DNA from: Acidobacteriota bacterium
Lineage (GTDB): Bacteria; Acidobacteriota; Blastocatellia; RBC074
Length of the DNA stretch: 64,000 nt
NCBI GenBank assembly: GCA_016196035.1
Contig: JACPYM010000037.1
Span: 27,992 to 91,991, forward strand
Reading direction: 5' to 3'
Part shown: positions 46,269-57,604 of the stretch, one piece after another
Layout: each line of letters starts with the position of its first letter
Position numbering within the stretch: the first letter of the stretch is position 1
Position numbers and translations under genes: made by a program
Notes under the pieces: generated by a model
The model's input: the letters and a program-made list of their open reading frames with translations, nothing else
Told to the model about the DNA's origin: nothing
The model's database searches: none

Positions 46269-47402
46269 ATGGAATGGCGCGTCTTTTTTATCGGCCCGAT
46301 GGGTAAGGAAAAGCCCGGCAAAGGGGCTGATAAAGGGGTTGATTACACGTTGCACTTGCCCAAACTCCACGCCTTTCTTGTTTCTTACCTCAAAGAAGAG
46401 CACGGGTATCAAGAAACCAAAAATAAGTTTTTCACTCTAACCGAAGGCCAGCGCGTCGGCAGTGTCACGCTGGTAAAAGGAAAGGGAAAAGGCAAGGATT
46501 CTATTACCATCCTGACCCCGTTCGACCTATACGGGGCTGGCGATATTCCCTCAAATGTGTTTGATGCGATTGATGATTCTGACTTGGTGATTGCTGATTT
46601 GAGCGGCAATAAACCAGCGGTGATTTACGAACTTGCCTTTACGCATGCGCTGGGCATCGAGACGATTTTGGTCGGCGGCGCCGAAGCCGTGAGTTTCTAT
46701 CTGGCGCAAACCAAATTCATCAACATTGATTTCCGGCCCAAAACGATTTCTTCCGATGAGTTAAAGAATAGATTCGCGAGTTGGCTCAAAAATAGGAATA
46801 AGCTTTTCGAATCAGAAAATCCGCTTCAACGGTTTTACGGTGCTCCATTGCCTGACATTTCGGCGGCCAATGGGCTGGCGGCAGGATTCTATGACAACTT
46901 CGCGCGCCCGATTTTGACGAATGGTGAAATCGTTTATCGAACGCAAACTCCGGAAGGAAAGCTGGTCGAGGAGACTAGGGCCTTGCAAGGGTTGATCGTA
47001 CTTCGCCCCGAAAACTTGGCGAGCCGGGTGGAGGAAATCAGGGAAGAATTGGAAAAACGGTTGCTCGCTGAATTTCCAGGAGAGGTGCTATATGGCGCGC
47101 CGGATAAGCTGTTCATCAGAACAAACGAAGGCGCGCGCACGCCGTTTTTCCTGGTCAGAGACTACTTGATTGATATTCCCCGAACGATGTTTTCGTTGGC
47201 GCTCTCGCCCCGGCTGGAACGCACCAATCGCAATCAAACGCTCAAAAGCAGCATGGAAGGGGTCTTAATCGGACGCTTTTTCGAGGGCGTGAAAAAGAAT
47301 CTGAAAAAAGACCGCAACATCAAAGTAAAGCTCTTCCACTTCGGCTCGGTCGCAGAAATTCCAGCGATTATCAAAACTGGGGGAAGCAACACTTGGTCAT
47401 AA
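46269..47402 (+). CDS. NDT-like / STING-like fusion protein (putative defence effector)
   Basis: A 377-residue protein with GGAGGG before the ATG. Residues 1-185 start VFFIGPMG, have SNVFDAIDDSDLVIADLSGN and PAVIYELAFTHALGIETILV, matching nucleoside 2-deoxyribosyltransferase-like and TIR-like N-glycosidase effectors; Glu121 (YELA) is the candidate catalytic residue. Residues about 199-365 read like bacterial STING: ANGLAAGFYDNFARPIL, LQGLIVLRPENL, RDYLIDIPRTMFSLAL, FFEGVKKNLKKD. The D302-x-P-x-T306 spacing matches the guanine-contacting Asp/Thr pair I recall for c-di-GMP-binding bacterial STING. STING fusions are CBASS effectors that deplete NAD or damage nucleosides when cyclic dinucleotide binds. 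No CD-NTase is near; the divergent neighbour is an RT. Confidence 0.75.
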   Translation: MEWRVFFIGPMGKEKPGKGADKGVDYTLHLPKLHAFLVSYLKEEHGYQETKNKFFTLTEGQRVGSVTLVKGKGKGKDSITILTPFDLYGAGDIPSNVFDAIDDSDLVIADLSGNKPAVIYELAFTHALGIETILVGGAEAVSFYLAQTKFINIDFRPKTISSDELKNRFASWLKNRNKLFESENPLQRFYGAPLPDISAANGLAAGFYDNFARPILTNGEIVYRTQTPEGKLVEETRALQGLIVLRPENLASRVEEIREELEKRLLAEFPGEVLYGAPDKLFIRTNEGARTPFFLVRDYLIDIPRTMFSLALSPRLERTNRNQTLKSSMEGVLIGRFFEGVKKNLKKDRNIKVKLFHFGSVAEIPAIIKTGGSNTWS

Positions 47403-47423
47403 CCTTATGGCGAGGACAGCGCC

Positions 47424-48587
47424 TCAGTAAACCGCGCGCCGTCGCCCCGTCTCTTTCGTCGCTAACGCAAAGCGCGGCTCCACGTCATCCCCCGCCAAAA
47501 TCCGCGCGGCCATGTATTCGCCCAGCACCGGCCCGTGTTTGAAGCCGTGGCCGGAACCGCCGCCGACCAGCCAAACGTTCTCAAAGGCCGGATGCCGATC
47601 AATCAAAAAATCGCCGTTGCAGGTGTTTTCGTACTGGCACACGCGGCTCTCGACGAGCGGGGCGTCTTGCAAGGTTGGGAAACGTTCGGCCAGAAAGGCG
47701 CGGACTTCCTGCAAGCGTTCTGGCGTGAAGGCGCGTTCGCCCGTGTCGGGATCGAAGGGCGGCCCGTGGCGGTCAAGGGCGAGTTTGAAACCACGTCCTT
47801 CCATATCCGGCAAGCCGTACATCTCGCTGCCGAAATCTATCCAGGCGGGGAATTGCGGCGGAGCAAAGCGCCGGTCGCCCGCCGGCGTGCCGAAATAAAA
47901 CACCTCTTGCCGTGTTGGGTGAAGGCGTTCGCCAAGCAGGTCAGGGAAGAGCTTAGGCAACCAGGGGCCGCAGGCAAAGACGAAGACCCCGGCGCTGATC
48001 GTCGCGCCTGCGTGTGTTGTCACGGCCTTCAATTGGCCCATGCCTACGGGTGGCAAAATCGCTGCTGGGAAATAATCAACGCCAGCATTGACGGCTTCAC
48101 GCGCGACCAGTTGCACGGCGCGCCGCGCCAGTAATGCGCCGCTTTGCGGTTCATAAATCCCCCACGCCACCGGCCCAAAATTGATTTGCGGGTAGCGGCG
48201 TTCCAATTCGTCACGGTCCAATTTCTCAAAGGGGATGCCGACGTTTTGCAAAACTGTGACGCTGTGCGCCGCATATGCATCCTCGGCGCGCGCCAGCAAC
48301 AGCACGCCCGTAGCTTGGAAGACTGGCTGTCCGGTGCGTTCGTCAAACTCCCGCCACAATTGCAAGGCGCGCCACGACCAGCGTGTATAGAGTTCGTCCG
48401 CGCCGTAACTCATGCGGATGATGCGCGACTCATCGCCCGAACTCGACCGATTATTGCCGGGGCCGTAAGCATCCATCAAAGCCACACGCAAACCTGCGCG
48501 GCAGAGTTGATAGGCCGTCCACGCACCAAACACGCCAGCGCCGATCACCGCGGCATCATACGTTTTTTGAAGAGAGTCCTTTTGCAT
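47424..48587 (-). CDS. FAD-dependent oxidoreductase (sarcosine oxidase/N-methyl-tryptophan oxidase-like)
   Basis: A 387-residue DAO-type flavoenzyme. The start at 48587 precedes [20 protein letters not shown] (FAD fold) and [20 protein letters not shown], the covalent-flavin-type region of monomeric sarcosine oxidase. The late blocks [17 protein letters not shown] (Cys for covalent FAD) and [20 protein letters not shown] are standard. It should oxidise an N-methyl amino acid to the demethylated acid with H2O2. It is convergent with the STING-like gene (21 bp gap) and not evidently related. Confidence 0.92.
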   Translation of the reverse strand: MQKDSLQKTYDAAVIGAGVFGAWTAYQLCRAGLRVALMDAYGPGNNRSSSGDESRIIRMSYGADELYTRWSWRALQLWREFDERTGQPVFQATGVLLLARAEDAYAAHSVTVLQNVGIPFEKLDRDELERRYPQINFGPVAWGIYEPQSGALLARRAVQLVAREAVNAGVDYFPAAILPPVGMGQLKAVTTHAGATISAGVFVFACGPWLPKLFPDLLGERLHPTRQEVFYFGTPAGDRRFAPPQFPAWIDFGSEMYGLPDMEGRGFKLALDRHGPPFDPDTGERAFTPERLQEVRAFLAERFPTLQDAPLVESRVCQYENTCNGDFLIDRHPAFENVWLVGGGSGHGFKHGPVLGEYMAARILAGDDVEPRFALATKETGRRRAVY

Positions 48588-48744
48588 AACGGTTCTATTT
48601 CCGAAGACTTTTACGCGCTGAGTGCGCGGATGGGTTATGCCATTGCGGCGAAGTGAATATAATGTCCGCCGTTCGCTGAAAACAATCTGTCCCGCAAGCA
48701 TTCGTACAACACAGTCGCAAGACACGGTGAGGAGAATAGCCCTA

Positions 48745-49572
48745 ATGCCGGATTCGATGGTCGCTCTTTTACGAGACAATTGTGAAAGTCTGTTGGCGCA
48801 ATTGGCGCAGACGCCTGTTGAACGCGCGGCGGAATTCAACACCCTGCTGGAAATCGTCAGCTTGACTTGCGCCACGCCGGGCTTGAACGAAGATGCGTTC
48901 AAAGCGGCGCGCAAACTGGGTGAATGGTATGCCCGATACAATGGCGATCTGCAAGATTTAATCGGCCAGTTACTATTGGCCAGCCAATTTCCCGGCGAGG
49001 GCCATCTGCCGAAACAACAGGCGCTGTTGGCCAGCGCCATCAAAGCGTATTTGCACACGATGACGCGGCAATTGCAGGAACAGGCTCAGCAAGACCCCTT
49101 GACCAAACTCTTCAATCGGGCTGTGTTTGAACACCGCTGGCAGGAGGAATTGGCGCGCGCGCGCCGTTATGGCCGTGAATTGACACTGGCACTCTTTGAT
49201 CTGGATCAGTTCAAACAAGGCAGTGGTCGGCTAGGTCGGCCCGCGGGCGACGAAGTCTTGTGCCATTTCGCGACTGTCCTGCAAACCTCTTTGCGTCAAA
49301 GCGACGTTGCTTTTCGTTATGGGGACGATGAGTTTGCGACACTCTTGCCCGAAACCGGTTGCGCCGCCGCCATGCCCATTTTGCAACGGCTGGAAGCACG
49401 GTTGCTTGAGGCTTGCCAGGCGGAAGCTGTGCGCCCGCCGTTCGGCATTCGCTATGGCTTCGCGACGTACCCAGCCGATGGGCAAGGCGCCGGCGAATTA
49501 TTGCGGTTGGCTGATGCGCGTCTGTATGAACACAAGCGTGCGCAAACTCAAGCAGTAGTCGGTAGTCGGTAG
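48745..49572 (+). CDS. GGDEF-domain protein with altered signature
   Basis: The start at 48745 has GAGGAG about 9 nt upstream. The 275-residue protein has an alpha-helical N-terminal region (about 1-110) and a GGDEF domain from residue about 112: [61 protein letters not shown]. The signature reads G-D-D-E-F instead of G-G-D-E-F, so diguanylate cyclase activity is uncertain. GGDEF enzymes make c-di-GMP, the ligand of most bacterial STING proteins. The last residues VVGSR and the stop are encoded in a repeat. Confidence 0.87.
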   Translation: MPDSMVALLRDNCESLLAQLAQTPVERAAEFNTLLEIVSLTCATPGLNEDAFKAARKLGEWYARYNGDLQDLIGQLLLASQFPGEGHLPKQQALLASAIKAYLHTMTRQLQEQAQQDPLTKLFNRAVFEHRWQEELARARRYGRELTLALFDLDQFKQGSGRLGRPAGDEVLCHFATVLQTSLRQSDVAFRYGDDEFATLLPETGCAAAMPILQRLEARLLEACQAEAVRPPFGIRYGFATYPADGQGAGELLRLADARLYEHKRAQTQAVVGSR

Positions 49573-49673
49573 TCAGTAGTCAGTAGTCAGTCCCTTTTTA
49601 TTCACAGTCAATAATTGCAAGAGATTCCATTCGGAGACGACTACTGACTACCGACTACTGGCTACTGACTACG
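49554..49673. repeat. inverted repeat of GTAGTC/CAGTAG words
   Basis: AGTAGTCGGTAGTCGGTAGT (left half starts 49554) is mirrored by CTACTGACTACCGACTACTG (within 49639-49673). It overlaps the C-terminus and stop of the GGDEF gene. Confidence 0.75.
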
Positions 49674-49689
49674 CATTAGCGGTAACCAC

Positions 49690-51555
49690 ATGAATCGTTC
49701 AGTCTTTCAATCCAAACCGGTTAACTCACGGCTGATTTACTATGTCTTGATCTTCGGCTTCGCCATGCTGCTCAGTTCACTTTGGTACATTGGCAACTAC
49801 AGTACGCAAAAGCTCAGCGAATTGAGCACCCTGGCCGAAGAGCGCACGCAGGATTACACCAACCGCCTGAAACTGGCGATCCAGTTACGCGAACAAACCG
49901 TCAGCGTTATCGCAGAGGCGCGCTTCTATCGGGCCGCGCGTGATTTGCGCGTGCGTGGCCCCGCCATTAAAGCCAAGTTGAACGAGTCGAAAGTAAAGCT
50001 GGAACAGTTGCTGGGGGAAGGCCAAAAACTCCGTGCCCTACGTGGCGCAGCGCTACCCTCCGATGAACGCGCGGCTTGGGAAAAGGTCGAACAGAGCGCC
50101 AAAGATTTCTGGCCCGCGTTGTTTGCCGAAGAGCAACGCGTACCGGAAGGGCCGCCCACGACTACCTCTGATGCTATCGGCGCTGGCGCTTTAACCAAGG
50201 AATCCGAGCCACAGGTTTCTGACGAAACGCAACGGCATTTTTTTGACAAACGCAACCAGCTTGCGGACGCCACCCGCGCATTGGCCGACAACCTCAGCAG
50301 CCGTCAAAGCACCGTCTTGCAGGAGATGAAAGCGCAACAGACCCAGGCAGCCGCTGAGGTCAATAATCGTTGGTGGTTGATGTACATGGTGAGTTGGATT
50401 GTGGCTGTAGCCACCTACATTCTCACGCAACAACAGGTGCGCCAAATCCGCGAGGCCAAGAACAATGCGCAAGAGGCCGATGGCCTGACGACTTCGGTGC
50501 TCAACAGCTTGTCCAACGACGTGCTGGCTTTTAACGAACAAGGCGCGGTGCTAACCGTCAATCCGGCGTTTCTCAAAGATTTCAAGCTGCAACGCGACGA
50601 ATGTTTGCAGCAGGATTACCGCACCTTGCTCAGCCGCAATGCTGACTTACGCGCCTTTGTCGAACAGTCGGCCCAAGCCAAAAACGGCGACCCGGCGCAT
50701 CGCAAACACATTCAAATTCAGCCTGACGGCGGGCAAGAGATGACGCGGCTCTTTGATGTTGACGTGGCGCCGCGTCTGGTCGGACAGCAGCAGCGCGGGC
50801 ACGTCGTCGTGCTGACCGATGTCACCGAGGCCGAGCGCATCCGCGAAGAGGCCAACCGCAATCGCACGCTTAGCACAGTCGGTCAATTGACCGCCCAGGT
50901 CGCCCACGAAATTTACAATCCGTTAGGCGCGATCAAGCTCAATGTGGATTTACTGGAAATGCAGTTAAGCGATGAGGACAACGACGTCAAACACACCGTT
51001 GCGCGCCTCAAACGCGGGTTGGAACACCTGACGACCATCGTGATGGATTTGCGTTATGTGACGCGCCCGCGCGAGCCTGAACGCCAGCCGACCGAGATGA
51101 ATGCCTTGTTGGATGAGGTGATCGAACTGGCGGGCGACCGGCTGGAACGTTCGCGCGTCGTGATCAAACGCGATTACGCGGCGGCAAAATTGCTGGGCGA
51201 GTACGATCCGCTGCAATTACGCAAAGTCTTCTTGAATCTGCTCATCAATGCCGTCGAAGCTTCGCCGCGTGAGGGCGAGATCGAATTGCGCACGCGCATA
51301 CTCAACCCGGATGAATTGCCGCCGGACTTTCAAGCTGAACGCGGGGCCGTTGCCGTCAGCGTCACCGACCACGGCATCGGCATGTCGCCCGAAACCAAAC
51401 GCCGCATCTTCGAGGCGTTTTATTCAACCAAACAACACGGCACCGGCTTGGGTATGATGATCACGCAGGAAATCATCAAAAAACACGACGGCAAAATTGA
51501 GATTGAGAGTGAGGAGGGAAAGGGCACGACGGTGAGCGTTTATTTGCCGGTGTGA
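49690..51555 (+). CDS. sensor histidine kinase
   Basis: A 621-residue membrane kinase. A first helix (LIYYVLIFGFAMLLSSLWYI, 15-34), an extracellular helical sensor (about 35-225), a second helix (WLMYMVSWIVAVATYIL), a PAS-like region (DVLAFNEQGAVLTVNPAFL, GHVVVLTDVTEAERI), then the H-box AQVAHEIYNPLGAIKL, N-box LLINAVEAS, G1 DHGIGMSP and G2 GTGLGMMI, so it is an active-looking HisKA/HATPase pair. A cognate response regulator is not adjacent. The start follows an inverted repeat and lacks a strong ribosome binding site. It may be linked to the GGDEF gene before it. Confidence 0.92.
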   Translation: MNRSVFQSKPVNSRLIYYVLIFGFAMLLSSLWYIGNYSTQKLSELSTLAEERTQDYTNRLKLAIQLREQTVSVIAEARFYRAARDLRVRGPAIKAKLNESKVKLEQLLGEGQKLRALRGAALPSDERAAWEKVEQSAKDFWPALFAEEQRVPEGPPTTTSDAIGAGALTKESEPQVSDETQRHFFDKRNQLADATRALADNLSSRQSTVLQEMKAQQTQAAAEVNNRWWLMYMVSWIVAVATYILTQQQVRQIREAKNNAQEADGLTTSVLNSLSNDVLAFNEQGAVLTVNPAFLKDFKLQRDECLQQDYRTLLSRNADLRAFVEQSAQAKNGDPAHRKHIQIQPDGGQEMTRLFDVDVAPRLVGQQQRGHVVVLTDVTEAERIREEANRNRTLSTVGQLTAQVAHEIYNPLGAIKLNVDLLEMQLSDEDNDVKHTVARLKRGLEHLTTIVMDLRYVTRPREPERQPTEMNALLDEVIELAGDRLERSRVVIKRDYAAAKLLGEYDPLQLRKVFLNLLINAVEASPREGEIELRTRILNPDELPPDFQAERGAVAVSVTDHGIGMSPETKRRIFEAFYSTKQHGTGLGMMITQEIIKKHDGKIEIESEEGKGTTVSVYLPV

Positions 51556-51595
51556 AGGATGAGGGATGAACTGATTTCCCCCTCACCCTCACTCT

Positions 51596-52150
51596 TCAAA
51601 CGGAGATAACTTCTATCTCAGGATCAACCTCGGCTTTCAGCATGCTTTCAATGGCCATCAACGTACCATATGACGAACTCGGGCAACTGCCGCACGCGCC
51701 CTGATAGCTGATCGTCAAACGTTTGCCATTCAGTCCGATGATTTCCAAGCCGCCGCCGTCCATCGCCAAGCCGGAGCGGACTTTTTCATCCAGCACCTGA
51801 TTGATCTGATCAAGCAGTGGGTTTTCGCCAACGACGTAAGCCGGGTTGCTTTCGGCTGCGGCTGCTTGCGCGACTTCGGTCACTGCCGGGGCTGAGCGAA
51901 TCGGTTCGGCCAGCTTGCGCAGCATCTCTTCCCAATCCACATGATCCGCTTTGTTGATCGTGATGAAGCGATCCATGTAAAAGACCGAGGTCACGTTGCC
52001 CACGTCAAACAATGACGCGGCCAAGGGGTCGCCTTGTGCGGCGAGCGCGTTTTGATAGGAACGTGAAGAGCCAGCCGTCACCGGTTCCTTCAAAATGAAC
52101 TTCACGGCATTTGGGTTGGGCGTGTATTCGATGTCTGCAATCTTGGGCAT
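51596..52150 (-). CDS. Nfu-type Fe-S scaffold protein
   Basis: A 184-residue protein: an N-terminal Nfu domain ([37 protein letters not shown]) and a C-terminal NifU domain with the cluster-binding pair in [18 protein letters not shown]. It would carry 4Fe-4S clusters to apo-enzymes. The start at 52150 follows AAGGAGAAGGAAATG; a TTG upstream was rejected. A promoter with a TATAAT box lies at 52199-52227, divergent to the pyrophosphatase gene. Confidence 0.9.
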   Translation of the reverse strand: MPKIADIEYTPNPNAVKFILKEPVTAGSSRSYQNALAAQGDPLAASLFDVGNVTSVFYMDRFITINKADHVDWEEMLRKLAEPIRSAPAVTEVAQAAAAESNPAYVVGENPLLDQINQVLDEKVRSGLAMDGGGLEIIGLNGKRLTISYQGACGSCPSSSYGTLMAIESMLKAEVDPEIEVISV

Positions 52151-52198
52151 TTCCTTCTCCTTGCTCAATCAATCTAGTTTTGCTGCTAACGAGGCCTG

Positions 52199-52227
52199 AT
52201 TATAGTCATCGTTCACAGGTTCACCAA
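52199..52227 (-). promoter_or_regulatory. promoter for the Nfu gene
   Basis: On the minus strand TTGGTG (52222-52227) and TATAAT (52199-52204) are spaced by 17 bp, about 50 bp before the start codon. Only the -10 is perfect. Confidence 0.5.
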
Positions 52228-52282
52228 ACCACGCAACCCAGCCCGGTATGACCAAGGGAAGCGCCCGCCCGCCCGCCCGCGC

Positions 52283-52312
52283 TTTTCAAGCCGCTTTTGC
52301 TTCGTCTATAAT
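52283..52312 (+). promoter_or_regulatory. promoter for the pyrophosphatase gene
   Basis: TTTTCA (52283-52288) and TATAAT (52307-52312) with an 18-bp spacer, 70 bp before the start codon. The -35 matches consensus at four of six bases. Confidence 0.45.
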
Positions 52313-52381
52313 CCGCCGCTCATTACGGCATTCACATTGTCTAAGGACGTCAACTTCATAACACAAGAGGTTCAATCACCT

Positions 52382-54883
<2,502 letters not shown>

Positions 54884-54976
54884 TTCGACTCGGCTGATTC
54901 CCAAGTGAGTGAAACCCGCGTTGCAGCTTCGGAGGCGGCGCGGGTTTTCTGTTTTGTAATGAGGAGATTTGCTTCG

Positions 54977-55693
54977 ATGCCTTTCCCCGAAACCACCCGC
55001 CTCGAGTTGCCCATCCTGCAAGAACTCCAGGCCACGGGCGGCAGCGATCAGGTGCGGTATCTGTACGACCGGCTCACTGGCTACTTTCCGCAGTTGAGCG
55101 AAGACGATTTGGCCGCACGCACAGAAACCGGGCGCAATCGTTGGCGCACGCTGGTGCAACGCGCCGGGAAGCAATTGGCCGACGCGGGCGAATTGAAACG
55201 CGCGCAGGCGCACTGGACGATCACACCGCGCGGGTTGAAACGTGTCGCAGCCGAGGCTGTGCAATTCGAGCCGAGCCGCGCGCCTGGGCAAAACGCGACG
55301 CGCGCGCTGTCGCATCGTGAAGCGCAGGACTTGCTGGTCGAAATCGGTTCGCTGTTAGGCTGGCATGCCGAAGCGGAGTTTGAGTATTACGACGTGGTCT
55401 GGCGCGCCAGTGCGCACGCGCCGCGCCTAAGCCATGTTTTCGAAGTGCAGATTGCGGGCAGCGTGGACAGCGCGTTGACGCGGCTGAAGCAGGCTTATGA
55501 GGCGCAGCGCTCGCAACTCTTCCTGGTTATCGGCGCTGAACGAGATGTGACATTTGCGCGGAAACGGTTGGCCGCCTCGTTTCACGAAATCCTACACGCG
55601 GTGACGGTCATCGGTGTGGGCGACTTACAACGGCTGGCCGAAACGCTACAGCAACAAGCCGTGCTGCTCGAAAAATTGGTGCGGCGCGTTTGA
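54977..55693 (+). CDS. Mrr-N-like protein with PD-(D/E)xK-type nuclease domain
   Basis: The start at 54977 has GAGGAG 9 nt upstream. The 238-residue protein begins with a winged helix resembling the Mrr N-terminal domain (ILQELQATGGSDQVRYLYDR, then LVQRAGKQLADAGELKRAQA and HWTITPRGLKRVA). It continues with EAEFEYYDVVWRAS and HVFEVQIAGSVDSALTRLKQ; the D...E-x-Q spacing suggests a restriction-endonuclease fold in which Gln replaces the usual Lys. Mrr-type proteins cut modified DNA. It could be a small restriction or repair nuclease. It follows the pyrophosphatase gene without an obvious operon link. Confidence 0.7.
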   Translation: MPFPETTRLELPILQELQATGGSDQVRYLYDRLTGYFPQLSEDDLAARTETGRNRWRTLVQRAGKQLADAGELKRAQAHWTITPRGLKRVAAEAVQFEPSRAPGQNATRALSHREAQDLLVEIGSLLGWHAEAEFEYYDVVWRASAHAPRLSHVFEVQIAGSVDSALTRLKQAYEAQRSQLFLVIGAERDVTFARKRLAASFHEILHAVTVIGVGDLQRLAETLQQQAVLLEKLVRRV

Positions 55694-56064
55694 ATCCCAA
55701 CCAGCTTCAATAGCCATAACTGCACCGGGCAAATGAACCAGTCTGCACAGGATTTATTCTTCCTGCGACGCCGTGTTTTAGCGGCTCCATAACAGTTTTT
55801 GTTCAGATTAGCAGCGAGAAAGGTCATACCCCATATGCGGCGAGCCTGCCCGTAAGGCTACGCGACTTGGGGTAGCCTTGGGCGCATTCGGTGGAAGCGC
55901 GTTTTAGGACAAACCACGTATATCTACGTGGTTTCAAGCATTTCTATAAAATTTCTCAGCGCGGCACGCCAAGTGCTTTTGCTAGGCGCGTGATTGAAAA
56001 GGTGCTGGCAACCAGAGACCGTTAGTCGGTGTTGCCAGTTGGCATTCCAAACTAGGAGGTAGTT
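55694..56064. other. non-coding leader region with two hairpins
   Basis: No gene is supported here. AAACCACGTA (55911-55920) pairs with TACGTGGTTT (55925-55934) around a 4-base loop. CTGGCAAC (56005-56012) pairs with GTTGCCAG (56031-56038) in what would be the 5' leader of the next gene. They may control its expression. No riboswitch family was recognised. Confidence 0.45.
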
Positions 56065-56355
56065 ATGTTGTCCCCATTTTCCAAACTGATTAGCGCGACG
56101 TTGCTGGGCTTGGCTTTGCTGATGTTGCCCACATTGACCAACAGTTCGTCTGCCAAAGCGTTTGCCGGTGACTCCCGCCGCCATAACGATGACGATGACA
56201 AAGACCATGGCAAGTACGACAAGAAGTACTCGAAGAAGAAACACAAATACGATGACGATGATGACCGCGATGGCCGTCGCTGGAACAACCGCCGCCGTTT
56301 TGACCGTGGCGATTGGTGGTGGTTCCGCAATCATCGCCGCTTCCTGAGACGCTAA
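56065..56355 (+). CDS. small exported Asp/Lys-rich protein, 96 aa
   Basis: AGGAGG lies 6 nt before the ATG. A signal peptide (LGLALLMLPTLTNSSSAKAFA) is followed by a strikingly charged stretch of Asp, Lys, His and Arg (HNDDDDKDHGKYDKKYSK) and a basic aromatic tail (FDRGDWWWFRNHRRFL). The charge pattern suggests metal, polyphosphate or matrix binding in the periplasm. Not recognised; the annotation rests on the signal and ribosome binding site. Confidence 0.7.
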   Translation: MLSPFSKLISATLLGLALLMLPTLTNSSSAKAFAGDSRRHNDDDDKDHGKYDKKYSKKKHKYDDDDDRDGRRWNNRRRFDRGDWWWFRNHRRFLRR

Positions 56356-56564
56356 TCAACAGCACAAACGCAACGCAAGCTCTTAGCCGAAAGCTTACCC
56401 GGTTGCCTGCTGTGTCTTCCTGTTCAGACCGTCCCGGTCGCTCCGGCGCGTTGAAAATCTTCGCCGGAGCGGCTGTCACGCGATTGTTCCTTTCCTGAAT
56501 CGCAAAAACCATTGGCCGAGAAATGCACCTTGAACGAACCCCTGACCGAATGGGAGGCATTGCT

Positions 56565-57479
56565 ATGTTTTGTCCAAAATGTGGAACCCCAAGCAAAGGC
56601 AAACGCTTTTGCACACGCTGCGGCCTCGCACAAATGTTGCCGCGCTACCAAGGCACGCCGCGCAACGCCGCTGCCCAGACTGTCGTCCGCACGGTATCTG
56701 TTGCGGCCCACCAAACCGTGACGCAAAAAGTCGCGCCGGTGGTGCTGACTACGCCGCAACGCAACGCCGCTGCCGCGCAAACGGTGCGGATTAAACAAAG
56801 CAGCGTGACGGTCGTCCCTGCACTTGCACGCAGCAGAGGCAAAGCCTTAGACCGAAGCACACACACAATCCCGGCGAAGACGGCCTCGCAACGCAGAGTG
56901 TCTGTGCTGTTGGCGGCGGCTGTCATGCTCTTGTTGGCCGGAGGTTTTGGCTTTCAGCAATACCGGCAGCAACCGGTTGCGGCACAGGCGGTGGCCTCGC
57001 TGGTCGCTAAACCTACGGTCACGCCGATGGCGTCGCCGACGCCGGTTTTGGCGCAGCGCTGGACGCTCATTGCTGACCAGACCAGCGAGGTCAGCGCTGC
57101 TGAAAACGCCCTGGCGGAGCCGGATCAGACCGCCGCCGTGATCGCTTCCGGCGGTCAACTCGCCTTGGAGTTGCGCGCGGGCAGCTTTTTTGGCAACGGC
57201 CCAGGCGCGGATGTGCAGGTGCACAGCGCGGCCTTAGCGCCAGTCAGCTACACAGTCTTTGTGCGCAACGCCGCCGCCGCCGCGTGGCAGCGTATTGACA
57301 GCAACCGCCACGGTTTTGTGCAGGGCATCAAAGGTCACGACATGGGCCATCACGGCTTATTGCAAGCGCGCCAGTTGTTGATTCGCAACGATGCGGACAC
57401 CGCGCTGCCGGTGGACGCCGTCTCGGTCGTCTATCCAGACAAAGTGGTCGAAACGCCAGACCATCACCACACGCATTGA
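56565..57479 (+). CDS. zinc-ribbon, single-pass membrane protein
   Basis: The start at 56565 has GGGAGG 8 nt upstream. The 304-residue protein opens MFCPKCGTPSKGKRFCTRCG, a zinc ribbon with four Cys. A Gln/Val/Ala-rich linker, one membrane helix (VSVLLAAAVMLLLAGGFGF, about residue 120) and a periplasmic domain with beta strands follow (GQLALELRAGSFFGNGPGAD, YTVFVRNAAAAAWQRIDS), then a His-rich end (DHHHTH). Small zinc-ribbon membrane proteins of this kind are widespread and often of unknown role. Confidence 0.75.
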   Translation: MFCPKCGTPSKGKRFCTRCGLAQMLPRYQGTPRNAAAQTVVRTVSVAAHQTVTQKVAPVVLTTPQRNAAAAQTVRIKQSSVTVVPALARSRGKALDRSTHTIPAKTASQRRVSVLLAAAVMLLLAGGFGFQQYRQQPVAAQAVASLVAKPTVTPMASPTPVLAQRWTLIADQTSEVSAAENALAEPDQTAAVIASGGQLALELRAGSFFGNGPGADVQVHSAALAPVSYTVFVRNAAAAAWQRIDSNRHGFVQGIKGHDMGHHGLLQARQLLIRNDADTALPVDAVSVVYPDKVVETPDHHHTH

Positions 57480-57604
57480 TAAAGCTTGCGGGGAGCGCGG
57501 ATGAGACAGCCACGCTCCCCGTGAATGACAAGCCCGCCACGCGCCGTCTATACTCCCAGCCAGTTTTCCCAACCTTAACTTCGGAGCTTGCATCGCCTGC
57601 GCTT

